Position numbers and translations under genes: made by a program. The notes beneath the pieces were generated by a model that was not told the origin of the DNA, searched no databases, and was given only the letters and a program-made list of their open reading frames with translations. Below are positions 6,088-13,654 of a stretch of DNA of 64,000 bases, piece by piece. The stretch's first letter is position 1. Each line of letters opens with the position of its first letter. This stretch comes from Avibacterium paragallinarum. GTDB taxonomy: Bacteria > Pseudomonadota > Gammaproteobacteria > Enterobacterales > Pasteurellaceae. The DNA is taken from positions 1-64,000 of the forward strand of contig NZ_UGHK01000003.1 in assembly GCF_900450705.1 (NCBI RefSeq). The letters are read 5' to 3'.

Positions 6088-6852
6088 TTAAGCGGCGAGT
6101 TTTTCAAGCCAAATATCTTTTTTATCATAAGGCAGAATCTTTGCCGGAGATTGATTAAAGAGCAGAATAAGTTTATTTAATTGATCACCTACTGCTTTAT
6201 CATCAATGACCACATAAGATTCATCATTTGTTTGTGCTGTTGGATTGGTCAGATCCATTATTTTACCTAGAACGCCATAAGCACTGCTCCAACTGCCTTT
6301 TGCTTTTACACTCGTTGTAAAAATCTGTTTGGTGTGTCGCTCTCCGCCGGTTAATGAAATTGGGATTGTAATTTGATGACCGCTCAATCCTGATTTTTTC
6401 ACATCAAATCCGATATTTTGAGGGAATTGATGATGGCGAAAATCAGACTTTACCATCATCTCGAATTTATCTATTGGCACGTTGTACCAATCCATAGCAA
6501 GCGTATCTGTGATAATTGCCGCTTGAATGATGCGTTGCAAATTATGTGTAAGCATTTCACCGCTTGTTGTCGTGTTGATTTCCGCTCGATCGTTCAAGTT
6601 TAATCCGTAACGTTTTAACGTGCTTTTTATTTGGTCGATACGGTTAGTGGTTAGATTGATTCCTCGAGCGTTCATTTCCCACAAAGTTTGAGCATCGTCA
6701 GTGACAGTAAAACGATTTTCTCCCACTTGTTCAATGTATGCCTGAATAACGCTACCATCTTCAAGAGTGAAAGGGGTATTAATTAAAATCAAATCATCGG
6801 CAATAGAATGACATTCATAGCCTAGATTGGATAAGACTGTGCTGCATATCAT
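6088..6852 (-). CDS. DUF1828/DUF1829-type protein
   Basis: 254 residues. The N-terminal half, about 1-100 (INTPFTLEDGSVIQAYIEQVGENRFTVTDDAQTLWEM), fits DUF1828. The C-terminal half (SGHQITIPISLTG, QIFTTSVKAKGSW, YVVIDDKAVGDQLNKL) fits DUF1829. No enzymatic motif is obvious. It overlaps the upstream 179-aa gene by 4 bases (ATGA), so the two are translated together as a module next to the immunity repressors. Prophages often carry defence or exclusion genes at this place. That role is inference only. Confidence 0.75.
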   Translation of the reverse strand: MICSTVLSNLGYECHSIADDLILINTPFTLEDGSVIQAYIEQVGENRFTVTDDAQTLWEMNARGINLTTNRIDQIKSTLKRYGLNLNDRAEINTTTSGEMLTHNLQRIIQAAIITDTLAMDWYNVPIDKFEMMVKSDFRHHQFPQNIGFDVKKSGLSGHQITIPISLTGGERHTKQIFTTSVKAKGSWSSAYGVLGKIMDLTNPTAQTNDESYVVIDDKAVGDQLNKLILLFNQSPAKILPYDKKDIWLEKLAA

Positions 6853-7388
6853 AATAGCTCCATTTGTCCGTTGTTTGATAAGATTGGGTGAGGAATTTGC
6901 CCCACTGCGACAGTATTAAATTTTGCTAGAAAATAGCACATCAATTCAAAAAAATCATTTGATTTTTGATATTTTTCATCTAGTAAATAGCCCGTTTCTT
7001 GGTTTTCTTTACCGTGTAGAATGTGGTAGTGAGCACCACAAATACGGCTTTCGGCTATGGGCTTTACATGAGTTATTTTATTTACATGAACTAACTTTTC
7101 ACCTTGATCAATAGCAAATAACCGTCTGTTTTTATAAAAAGCAATAAAGTTCATCGATGGCATTAAATTTTCTCTACGAGCAGGACGATAGGCAAAATAG
7201 GCCCTAAGCTGAGGTATAGGTAATCCATCACTATCGAAGAACGGAAGCTTTAACTCAAGCCAATAAGGATAAGGCTGAGTTTTTTGTTTTTTCCCCCATG
7301 TGGCTCCTTTAAAATGAATTTGTTTTTCTATCGCCATGATATGATTGATTTCTTGCTGGGGAATAATAATATCTTCAATACTTGCCAT
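6849..7388 (-). CDS. Partner of the DUF1828/1829 protein, unknown function
   Basis: 179 residues, no membrane segment. It contains conserved-looking blocks WLELKLPFFDSDGLPIPQLRAYFAYRPA and SRICGAHYHILHGKE, the latter with several His. It is translationally coupled (4-base overlap) to the DUF1828/1829 gene. I recall that such pairs recur in Gram-negative and Gram-positive prophages but I cannot name a proven function. Toxin-antitoxin or anti-phage activity are open possibilities. Confidence 0.65.
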   Translation of the reverse strand: MASIEDIIIPQQEINHIMAIEKQIHFKGATWGKKQKTQPYPYWLELKLPFFDSDGLPIPQLRAYFAYRPARRENLMPSMNFIAFYKNRRLFAIDQGEKLVHVNKITHVKPIAESRICGAHYHILHGKENQETGYLLDEKYQKSNDFFELMCYFLAKFNTVAVGQIPHPILSNNGQMELL

Positions 7389-7467
7389 ATCGTTCCTTTA
7401 AACTTTATATCATTGATATTCGCCCTTCTAGTTGCTACAAAGCTCTATTCGTTCTTTTACCTAGCCC

Positions 7468-7597
7468 ACAAAATTCAACTTCTGGCTTTGGTGGACTATT
7501 GTTACAGCTCCAGCCTATGCTCAACCGCCACACCCAATAAAATTCAATTACTGGTTTGGTGGTTACAAATAACTCCTATGCTCAACCGCTACGCCCA
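7468..7597 (-). repeat. Two imperfect 60-70 bp tandem repeats
   Basis: Units 7468-7536 and 7537-7597 share AAAATTCAAYTWCTGG, TTTGGTGG and CCTATGCTCAACCGC. They form the leader between the truncated repressor gene and the 6849 gene. No inverted-repeat fold or coding frame explains them. They may be operators or a duplicated RNA element. Confidence 0.6.
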
Positions 7598-7609
7598 TTA
7601 TGTTTGAGT

Positions 7610-7948
7610 TTATAGATCAATCATATGTAATGGCAGTGCTTTGACCAATTTTCCCATAATGTAACAACGTTCCAATTCCTCTTGAGTAAAATCTAATGGG
7701 GCGTAGTGAGGATTGTCCGATAAAATTTTTATTCCGCCATTCGGCACTTTTTGTAGGCGTTTAATGAATAATTCTCCATGTTCATCAACAAAAGCAAACT
7801 CGCTGATTAAGTCAGTAGATAATTTTGTTAATCCCTCTTCATAACCGATCAACGTTTCTACAGATAAATGTAGGTTATCAGCAAGATCTTCTCTTGATAT
7901 ACCTTTTCGTTCTCTGATTTCTTTGATACGCCTAGCGATGTTTTTCAT
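7610..7948 (-). CDS. Truncated CI-like repressor lacking the catalytic Ser
   Basis: 112 residues. An XRE helix-turn-helix (about 1-47, IARRIKEIRERKGISREDLADNLHLSVETLIGYEEG) is joined directly to the last part of an S24/LexA-type domain (FAFVDEHGELFIKRLQKVPNGGIKILSDNPHY). That segment closely matches the C-terminus of the neighbouring CI (ELFIKRLQK, KVISDN). The linker, the Ala-Gly cleavage site and the Ser motif (TDSMEPT in CI) are missing, while the Lys motif is kept. It is an in-frame deletion derivative, probably able to bind DNA but not to self-cleave. It is co-transcribed with CI, 5 bases downstream. Confidence 0.75.
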   Translation of the reverse strand: MKNIARRIKEIRERKGISREDLADNLHLSVETLIGYEEGLTKLSTDLISEFAFVDEHGELFIKRLQKVPNGGIKILSDNPHYAPLDFTQEELERCYIMGKLVKALPLHMIDL

Positions 7949-7953
7949 ATCGT

Positions 7954-8703
7954 CTATAAATCCTTTACATCAATTCTCCAGCGACGGATAAATTTACCCA
8001 CAAACTTAGCATTTCTATAAATTTCATTATTCATTTCTTCGGGATCATATTTTTCTTTGTTATCTGATATGACTTTGAAACTTCCGCTAATCATTTTCTG
8101 AAGACGTTTGATAAATAACTCTCCGTCAATCGCAAAGGCATAGATACCTTCCCCATTGTAGTCGTTGATGTTCATATCAATCAAAACTACATCACCTTTC
8201 TGAATAGTTGGTTCCATTGAGTCCGTAGGCACATTGATCAAGCAAATTCCATTAGTGTTTTTTCGCCCAACAAGCTCCCTAAGCCCCTCTTCTGATAAAT
8301 AGATTTGATTGATGATTTCTGGGTAATCGGAATTTACAAACCCTGTCATTCCTGCAGCAGCTCTAACATCTAAGTAATCAATGCGATAGCGATGCTCATC
8401 ATCTAGCTCAGATTGAGCTAATGGGAGTTTTTCGGCAAGATGCCTTGTCTCATAAGTTACAGTGTTTGTAATAGGAGAATTATTGATCCTAGAATTTTCC
8501 CCTATCATTATTCCATTACCTGTTTGTAGCCAAGCAGGATTAATACCTAAGACAGAGGCTAATGCGATGATGTGTTTGGTTTCTCCGCCAGCTTCTATTT
8601 TTTGGATAGCATTTTGCGTAACTCCTATGCGCTCAGCTAATTGTGTTTGGGTTAGTCCTGCTTTTTTTCTCGCTGTTTTCAATCTTTGACCTAATGATTC
8701 CAT
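7954..8703 (-). CDS. CI-like phage repressor (XRE + S24 peptidase)
   Basis: 249 residues from the ATG placed after GGAG; upstream ATGs at 8709 and 8715 overlap that site. The HTH occupies about 5-60 (GLTQTQLAERIGVTQNAIQKIEAGGETKHIIALA). A linker with a cleavage-type Ala-Gly (VRAAAGMTG) follows, then an S24 domain with the Ser motif PTDSMEPT and Lys motif ELFIKRLQK. In RecA-activated SOS this would self-cleave and release the lytic promoters. It is transcribed from the promoter at 8727-8755, overlapped by an operator. Confidence 0.92.
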   Translation of the reverse strand: MESLGQRLKTARKKAGLTQTQLAERIGVTQNAIQKIEAGGETKHIIALASVLGINPAWLQTGNGIMIGENSRINNSPITNTVTYETRHLAEKLPLAQSELDDEHRYRIDYLDVRAAAGMTGFVNSDYPEIINQIYLSEEGLRELVGRKNTNGICLINVPTDSMEPTIQKGDVVLIDMNINDYNGEGIYAFAIDGELFIKRLQKMISGSFKVISDNKEKYDPEEMNNEIYRNAKFVGKFIRRWRIDVKDL

Positions 8704-8726
8704 TGTCATCTCCATTATTTTTAATA

Positions 8727-8755
8727 ATTTTAAAACTACAGTTGTAAGGTTTCAA
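8727..8755 (-). promoter_or_regulatory. Promoter of the cI-like operon
   Basis: Minus strand TTGAAA (8750-8755), 17-bp spacer, TAAAAT (8727-8732), each 5 of 6. Operator arm AAATAACCAA (8754-8763) overlaps the -35 box. Confidence 0.65.
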
Positions 8756-8816
8756 ATAACCAAAGCAATATTTTCCTTTACAAAAAACAACTTAAGCTAT
8801 AATATATTGGTTATTT
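8754..8816 (+). promoter_or_regulatory. Rightward early promoter and inverted operators
   Basis: TTTACA (8777-8782), 15-bp spacer, TATAAT (8798-8803). AAATAACCAA (8754-8763) and its exact complement TTGGTTATTT (8807-8816) flank the promoter. They are the best candidates for CI/Cro binding sites. An imperfect palindrome ACTACAGTTGT lies nearby at about 8736. Confidence 0.6.
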
Positions 8817-8839
8817 TGTTTAAGGATACAAACAAAGCG

Positions 8840-9055
8840 ATGAACGAATCTATAAAAAAAGCCATTAATGTATTAGGCACACAGCAGCTATTAGCTGAAG
8901 CTTGCGGCGTAAGCCAAAATGCAGTGAGTAAATGGCTAAATGGAGGATCTGCTATATCTCTTGAAAATGCCTTACGAATCGAGAAAGCGACTCAAGGGAA
9001 AGTTAAAGCAGAAGATATTTCACCTGATTTTTCTCATTTGTTATCACGAGATTAA
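8840..9055 (+). CDS. Cro-like (YdaS-type) HTH regulator
   Basis: 71 residues from the ATG at 8840; a TTG 33 bases upstream would lie inside the operator. Helix-turn-helix AINVLGTQQLLAEACGVSQNAVSKWLNGGSAISLENALRIEKAT is typical of short Cro/YdaS proteins. It is divergent from cI across the operator region and is the first gene of the rightward early operon. Confidence 0.85.
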   Translation: MNESIKKAINVLGTQQLLAEACGVSQNAVSKWLNGGSAISLENALRIEKATQGKVKAEDISPDFSHLLSRD

Positions 9056-9103
9056 TTTACCAAACCTACTCAAAAAGTAACCATAAAAAAACGAGAGAAT
9101 TTT

Positions 9104-9565
9104 ATGAAAGAAGAATCACCGTTTTTGTACATACAAAAAGCACTGCATACGCAGTTATCCCGTAGTCGCGAAATCTCAAATTTCGCGCCAGCAATGGGGA
9201 AAACGACAACCCAGCTAGCGAAAGAGCTAAAGACAGATTATGACCGCAACAAACTTGGTTTTGCCGATGCTATTCATCTGATTGCTCTCACCGATTCGAT
9301 CAACATTGTTGAAATGATTGCTCAGGCAGTCGATCACACACTAATGCCTAGCCCGAAAGAATGCAAAGGATCGTTAGATTTATTGCGCGAAGTCGTCGTG
9401 CTGTCTGAATCAGTGGGGAAATTATGTGGGGAAAGTGCAAATGCCTTGTCTGATAACTCAGATTTAGGGCAAGAGCTATCCGCAAAAGAGCGTGAGAAAT
9501 TAACAGGATTGATAAATCAGCTACTTTCTCAGCTGGTTTGTCTGAAATGGGAATTAAAGCAATAA
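9104..9565 (+). CDS. CII/YmfL-like regulator
   Basis: 153 residues. The start has a GAGAG site. The N-terminal part (LHTQLSRSREISNFAPAMGKTTTQLAKELKTDY...LGFADAIHLIALTDSINIVEMIAQAV) resembles the YmfL/CII-type phage regulators that follow cro. The C-terminal third is a helical segment. It would act as a DNA-binding lysis-lysogeny regulator. Family assignment is from pattern memory, and position right after cro supports it. Confidence 0.7.
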   Translation: MKEESPFLYIQKALHTQLSRSREISNFAPAMGKTTTQLAKELKTDYDRNKLGFADAIHLIALTDSINIVEMIAQAVDHTLMPSPKECKGSLDLLREVVVLSESVGKLCGESANALSDNSDLGQELSAKEREKLTGLINQLLSQLVCLKWELKQ

Positions 9566-9587
9566 AAAACACGACAAATCAAAGTTG

Positions 9588-9962
9588 TTAATCCTTTTTG
9601 AAGAATTTTTTTAGTGCAATCGGTAGCAATACAATAGCCCAAATATGAAAGTAAATTTTAAACATAGTAAATGTACTAATTTTTTCGACTTTAAACCCTA
9701 GAGAAATTAATTCTAACTGGCTGAATGAGCCGAGTGCGGCAAATATAGCAACGCCCAAAATCGCTGAAAAGTATGCAAATCTATCCAGATCTTGCTTGAA
9801 CTTACGCTGAATAGTGATGTTGAACATAACAAAAAGTGCTGGGGTTAACAAAATAATGAGCTGCTGCATATTAACGCCGAACTTACCAATATAGGAAAGT
9901 AAAAATAGGCTAGACAGCAAAATAGAATAAGCAAATAAATCCCGAACGATAGCAAATAACAT
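9588..9962 (-). CDS. Membrane protein encoded against the early operon
   Basis: 124 residues with hydrophobic segments at about 8-27, 33-50, 63-82 and 102-118, and a basic end (KKFFKKD). It lies on the opposite strand inside the rightward early operon, so expression in the lysogen from its own promoter is plausible, as for lambda exclusion genes. Its ribosome site (AGGA) and that of the 9975 gene share the palindromic segment AGGAAATCCT, with 12 bases between start codons. Confidence 0.55.
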   Translation of the reverse strand: MLFAIVRDLFAYSILLSSLFLLSYIGKFGVNMQQLIILLTPALFVMFNITIQRKFKQDLDRFAYFSAILGVAIFAALGSFSQLELISLGFKVEKISTFTMFKIYFHIWAIVLLPIALKKFFKKD

Positions 9963-9974
9963 AAGGAAATCCTA

Positions 9975-10082
9975 ATGAAAAAATGGCTAGAAAAATTGAA
10001 AGTCTTTTATTTGAGTAATGATTTTATCATTGTCCACTTGATTATCGCAATGTGTCTAATCTGGTGGGTTTTAGGGCAATAA
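9975..10082 (+). CDS. 35-residue single-helix membrane peptide
   Basis: MKKWLEKLKVFYL head followed by a hydrophobic segment (IIVHLIIAMCLIWWVLG), with an AAGGA site. It is divergent from the 9588 gene with face-to-face ribosome sites. It is too short for similarity arguments. The basic head plus one helix fits a small inner-membrane peptide. Confidence 0.5.
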   Translation: MKKWLEKLKVFYLSNDFIIVHLIIAMCLIWWVLGQ

Positions 10083-10128
10083 AAAACCACCATTACAGCG
10101 GTGGTAATTCATTAGAAAGGAATTATCT

Positions 10129-10899
10129 ATGAACGGATTATCAATGATTTCGGAACAAAATGCAAGCATAAAAATGAGCAGTCGTGAGATTGCGGAGTTA
10201 TGCGGAAAACAACATAACCACGTATTAAGAGATATTAGAGCTTATGTTGGAGCTATTTTACAAATAGAACGAGGTATCAATGTTAAATCTCTTGATTGGA
10301 GTGAGAAAGAGGGTGTAGAACTTTTTGGACATACCCCCATTGGCGGTGTTGTGTGCCAGTATGAAGTTAATTCTCAAAATAATCAACGCTATCCAATCTA
10401 TTATTTAGACAAATCTGCAACGTTAACAGTTATTTCTGGTTATAACGTCATTCTGCGTAAGAGAATTATTGATCGCTGGCTTGAACTAGAAAATCAGCAA
10501 CAAAGCACCGCACTTTTGCCTCAAAACTATTTGCAGGCATTAGAGGCGTTGGTTGAGAAAGAACGACAAAATCAAGCTCTTGCATTAGAAAACAAGGAGC
10601 TAAAACCTAAAGCAGCATTTGTTGATCATTATGTTGACGTTGGCACAAGCAAATCCCTGCGAGAAACCGCCAAAATTTTAAATATGCCGGAGAAAGCAAT
10701 GATTATCCGCCTTATTGAAGATAAGGCGTTATATCGTCAATCTGGCAACCTCTTACCTTATGCAGATAAACAGCAACAAGGTTTATTTACCGTGAAAACG
10801 GGGACAACTGATCACGATCACAATTACACGCAAACGCGAGTAACGGGCAAAGGTATTGAGTGGATCGCACAACGTTATGCTTCGGAGTTAATGCTATGA
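10129..10899 (+). CDS. rha: Rha-family antirepressor with KilAC domain
   Basis: 256 residues, AAAGGA site. The N-terminal Rha domain (about 14-115) contains SSREIAELCGKQHNHVLRDI and YYLDKSATLTVISGYN followed by R-x-x-x-x-R-W. A coiled linker (LEALVEKERQNQALALENKELKPKA) leads to a C-terminal KilAC domain (SLRETAKILNMPEKAMIIRLIEDKALYR...GKGIEWIAQRY). The family members are phage regulatory or antirepressor proteins. The stop overlaps the start of replication gene O (ATGA), so the genes are coupled. Confidence 0.9.
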   Translation: MNGLSMISEQNASIKMSSREIAELCGKQHNHVLRDIRAYVGAILQIERGINVKSLDWSEKEGVELFGHTPIGGVVCQYEVNSQNNQRYPIYYLDKSATLTVISGYNVILRKRIIDRWLELENQQQSTALLPQNYLQALEALVEKERQNQALALENKELKPKAAFVDHYVDVGTSKSLRETAKILNMPEKAMIIRLIEDKALYRQSGNLLPYADKQQQGLFTVKTGTTDHDHNYTQTRVTGKGIEWIAQRYASELML

Positions 10900-11702
10900 G
10901 TATGTTACTAATGGTTAAAGCAATGCAGTGCAAAGTGGGTAACCCTACCCGCAAATTAGTATTATTGAAATTAGCGGACAACGCTAATGATGAGGGCATT
11001 TGTTTTCCGTCTTACCAAAACATTGCGGATCAGTGTGAAATTACCCGTCGCAGTGCGATCTCGCATATTGAGGCATTGATAGAAACAGGCTTTGTTGAGA
11101 AAAAAACACGCAAAACACCAGAGGGTAACACCTCAAATTTATATGTGTTACACCTTGATCGAGATGGTGAAAATTCTGCACTACCTAGTGAAAATGATTC
11201 ACTAAGGGTAGTGAAAAATTTACACCACCCTAGTGAAAATATTTCACCAACCCCTAGTGAAAATATTTCACCCAGAACCAGTCACTCTATTAACCAGTCA
11301 ATTAACCTTCCTTCTTCGTCCGAAAAAAATTCGGACGGCGGCGAGAGCAAAAAATCTCGATTTAAATTTTCCGATGATGATATGACTGCCGCACAGTGGA
11401 TTTTTGGATTAGTTCAAAAACTTAACCCCGACGTCAAACCGCCGTCTTTCGACAGCTGGGCGAATGAGATCCGCCTGATGCGTGAGCGTGATAAGCGAAC
11501 GCATAGGGAAATTTGCGGACTGTTTCAGTGGGCAAACCAAGACTTGTTCTGGAAAACCAATATTCTTAGCCCTGCCAAGCTGCGGGAGAAATGGGATCAG
11601 CTCACGGTGAAGAAAAATAACGCAAAACCACAGCGCAAAACAGTTTCAGAGCTGAATGCGATTGAATGGAACACTGACGAGGGTTGGAGGGGAATGCTGT
11701 GA
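10896..11702 (+). CDS. Replication initiation protein, lambda O-like
   Basis: 268 residues from an ATG overlapping the rha stop. The N-terminal winged helix (about 15-85) contains KLVLLKLADNANDEGICFPSYQNIADQCEITRRSAISHI. The middle is low-complexity (PSENISPTPSENISP), and its DNA consists of iterons. The C-terminal domain (WANEIRLMRERDKRTHREICGLFQWANQD...WDQLTVK) resembles the lambda O C-terminal part that contacts the helicase loader. It is coupled by a 4-base overlap to P. Confidence 0.85.
   Translation: MSMLLMVKAMQCKVGNPTRKLVLLKLADNANDEGICFPSYQNIADQCEITRRSAISHIEALIETGFVEKKTRKTPEGNTSNLYVLHLDRDGENSALPSENDSLRVVKNLHHPSENISPTPSENISPRTSHSINQSINLPSSSEKNSDGGESKKSRFKFSDDDMTAAQWIFGLVQKLNPDVKPPSFDSWANEIRLMRERDKRTHREICGLFQWANQDLFWKTNILSPAKLREKWDQLTVKKNNAKPQRKTVSELNAIEWNTDEGWRGML
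11184..11272 (+). other. Phage replication origin: four iterons inside O
   Basis: Four copies of about 20 bp with core CTAGTGAAAATATTTCACC start at 11184, 11208, 11229 and 11253. Each contains GTGAAA...TTTCAC dyad symmetry, and copies 1 and 2 are degenerate. An A/T-rich stretch follows. Iterons inside the initiator gene are the lambda ori arrangement. Confidence 0.8.
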
Positions 11703-12379
11703 TCACTCAAGTTAATCCACACACAATGCAAAACGCAATGGCAATGCAATCTCAATTGCCTACGACGCAGCGAAAATCTCAACGCTTGCCAAGCGAGATT
11801 GAAAAACTGGTCGATCAAATTTTTTCGCAGTTATTCGCCGCTTGCCCAGCAATGCGTAGTCAATTTGACGAAGTGCAGCTACCCATCACCAAGCGCACTT
11901 GGGTTTTAGGCTTTGCGGAAAACAATATTCGCACCATTGAGCAAGTTCGTGCGGGAATGCGTAAAGTGCGGTCGAAACCGGATGATTATTTCCCAAGTGT
12001 GGGCAAGTTTATTTCTTGGTGCAAGCAAGATCGCTTTGAAGCGTTAGGCTTGCCGAACGAAGACGAACTTTACGACCGCCTGAAAAAATTTCAAGGTTAC
12101 GGAATGTTGGAAATTCACAAATTCCACTTTGAGAGCGATGCGGAATATTGGCTGCTGACGGATTTGTATTGCAACAACCGAGAAGCCACGGAAGAAAAAT
12201 TGTGCAAAGCAGTGAGCAAAGCGTTGAAAGCGATGGCAGCACGCTTGGAAGCGGGCGAAACGTTGCCTAAACCGCAAATCACCCTGCCAGCGAAACCGAG
12301 CTTTGTTCCGCCTGAAGTGCAAAGAAAAATTAATCAACACGGCATTGAAAAATGCAAAGCGATTTTAGGGATGAAATGA
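11699..12379 (+). CDS. Replication protein P-like helicase loader
   Basis: 226 residues from a GTG that overlaps the O stop (GTGA) and is preceded by GGAGGGG. It contains the P-family core (EIEKLVDQIFSQLFAACPAM, KRTWVLGFAENNI, GMRKVRSKPDDYFPSVGKFISWCK). The family recruits the host DnaB helicase to O at the origin. It ends with TGATG overlapping the methyltransferase remnant. Confidence 0.85.
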   Translation: MITQVNPHTMQNAMAMQSQLPTTQRKSQRLPSEIEKLVDQIFSQLFAACPAMRSQFDEVQLPITKRTWVLGFAENNIRTIEQVRAGMRKVRSKPDDYFPSVGKFISWCKQDRFEALGLPNEDELYDRLKKFQGYGMLEIHKFHFESDAEYWLLTDLYCNNREATEEKLCKAVSKALKAMAARLEAGETLPKPQITLPAKPSFVPPEVQRKINQHGIEKCKAILGMK

Positions 12380-12498
12380 TGACCGAACAACAATTCGACA
12401 AAGACACGTGGTGCACGCCGAAATATGTTTTTGACTGGCTCTTACAGCGTTCGGTTACGTTAGATTTTGTGAAGAAGTGCGGTGGGTATGGAAACTAA
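12379..12498 (+). pseudogene. Remnant of a phage N6-adenine methyltransferase
   Basis: 39-codon frame, starting in a TGATG overlap with P. Residues 1-25 (TEQQFDKDTWCTPKYVFDWL) match the start of phage Dam-type DNA N6-adenine methyltransferases, which begin with D.W.TP..(V/L)FDWL. The rest of the enzyme is missing: the frame ends in KKCGGYGN at an uptake-signal sequence and runs into ninB. An internal deletion removed the catalytic part. Confidence 0.6.
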
Positions 12499-12913
12499 AC
12501 AACGCTTTTTCTTGCGTAACGCTCGCATACAGGCGAATGCGATTGGGGTAATACATTCCCTTGCCCTAGATGATAAAAACCCCGTAGTGGTGGAAATAAA
12601 GCCCTTAACGCGTACGTTGGCACAGAATGCAAAACTCCACGCAATGCTTGGCGATATTGCCAAACAATGCGAGTTTCAGGGCAAAAAGCGAGATATTGAA
12701 ACGTGGAAAATGATTATGGTGTCCGCTCACAAAATCGCAACGGGCGGACAAGCTGAAATGGCGATTGGGCTAGAGGGCGAAGTGTTGAACTTACGTGAAA
12801 GCACGGCACAAATGGGCGTGAAACGGTTAGCGAGTTTGATTGATTATATTGAAGCGTGGGCAGCAGAGCAAGGGGTGAGATTTAGCGACAAGCAAGGCTT
12901 TTACGGCTATTAA
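12488..12913 (+). CDS. ninB: NinB-like recombination protein
   Basis: 141 residues. It contains the NinB (lambda Orf) pattern with VEIKPLTRTLAQNAKLHAMLGDIAKQC and DIETWKMIMVSAHK, ending RLASLIDYIEAWAAEQGVRFSD. The family binds single-strand DNA and SSB and helps phage recombination as a mediator. The ATG at 12488 lies within the end of the methyltransferase remnant and has a weak ribosome site. Confidence 0.88.
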   Translation: METKQRFFLRNARIQANAIGVIHSLALDDKNPVVVEIKPLTRTLAQNAKLHAMLGDIAKQCEFQGKKRDIETWKMIMVSAHKIATGGQAEMAIGLEGEVLNLRESTAQMGVKRLASLIDYIEAWAAEQGVRFSDKQGFYGY

Positions 12914-12984
12914 AAATTGCTTAGTGGCGGATTGTCAAGATTGGGAGATGAATTAATGGTTATAGAAGGTTGGGATGGTTTTTA

Positions 12985-13581
12985 ATGGCAAAAGCACCAA
13001 AACAGCATAAGTGCAAAGTCTGTGGCACTTATTACACAAAGACAGTAAGTAGCTTACAGAAAGTCTGTAGTGTGGATTGTGCGATCAAATTATCGGCAGA
13101 ACAATCACGCAAAAAGCGTGAAAAAATGGCTAAGGTGGAGCGAACAGAAACTCGCAAAAGAATGACCGCACTTAAAGAAAAGAATAAAACACATAACCAG
13201 CTTATCGCCGAAGCTCAAAGTGCGGTGAATAAATATATCCGTTTTCGTGATGCGAATAAGGAATGTATCTCGTGCGGTACGCCGTTGATTAGCGAGAAAT
13301 TAGGCGGGGGATTTGATGCGGGGCATTATCGTAGCCGTGGTTCAGCCCCGCACTTGCGGTTTTATACGCTTAATATTTTTGGTCAATGCAAACGCTGCAA
13401 TCGATGGTTGGGCGGAAATTACCACGAATATCGCGTAGGGCTGATTGAGCGTTTGGGAATCGAAAAGGTGCGAGAAATCGAAAGCGATCAACGCCCAAGA
13501 CATTATAGCGATGAGGATTTAAGGCGGATTAAGCGGATTTTTGAGCGGAAAGTGAAGTTATTAGAAAAGCGGGAGCGGTAA
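12985..13581 (+). CDS. ninG: NinG/Rap-like recombination endonuclease
   Basis: 198 residues from ATG 12985. An N-terminal zinc knuckle (CKVCGTYYTK...CSVDC) is followed by a basic coiled region and a C-terminal NinG core (CISCGTPLIS...FDAGHYRSRGSAPHLRFYTLNIFGQCKRCNRWLGGN). Lambda Rap is a structure-specific Holliday-junction nuclease of this family. The short gap after ninB (12914-12984) holds only a 9-codon frame. Confidence 0.88.
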   Translation: MAKAPKQHKCKVCGTYYTKTVSSLQKVCSVDCAIKLSAEQSRKKREKMAKVERTETRKRMTALKEKNKTHNQLIAEAQSAVNKYIRFRDANKECISCGTPLISEKLGGGFDAGHYRSRGSAPHLRFYTLNIFGQCKRCNRWLGGNYHEYRVGLIERLGIEKVREIESDQRPRHYSDEDLRRIKRIFERKVKLLEKRER

Positions 13582-13654
13582 TATTTATTTAGTCGTTTAT
13601 AAAAAGTTAGAAATGAGAGTGTAGTTAAGTGGATTAGTTAAGTAAGGTTGTTGT

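Noticed and set aside
10663-10676. 12-base match (AAACCGCCAAAA) to the loop strand of C4 element 5 inside rha
   Set aside because: It lies in the middle of a coding region away from any start codon; probably chance.
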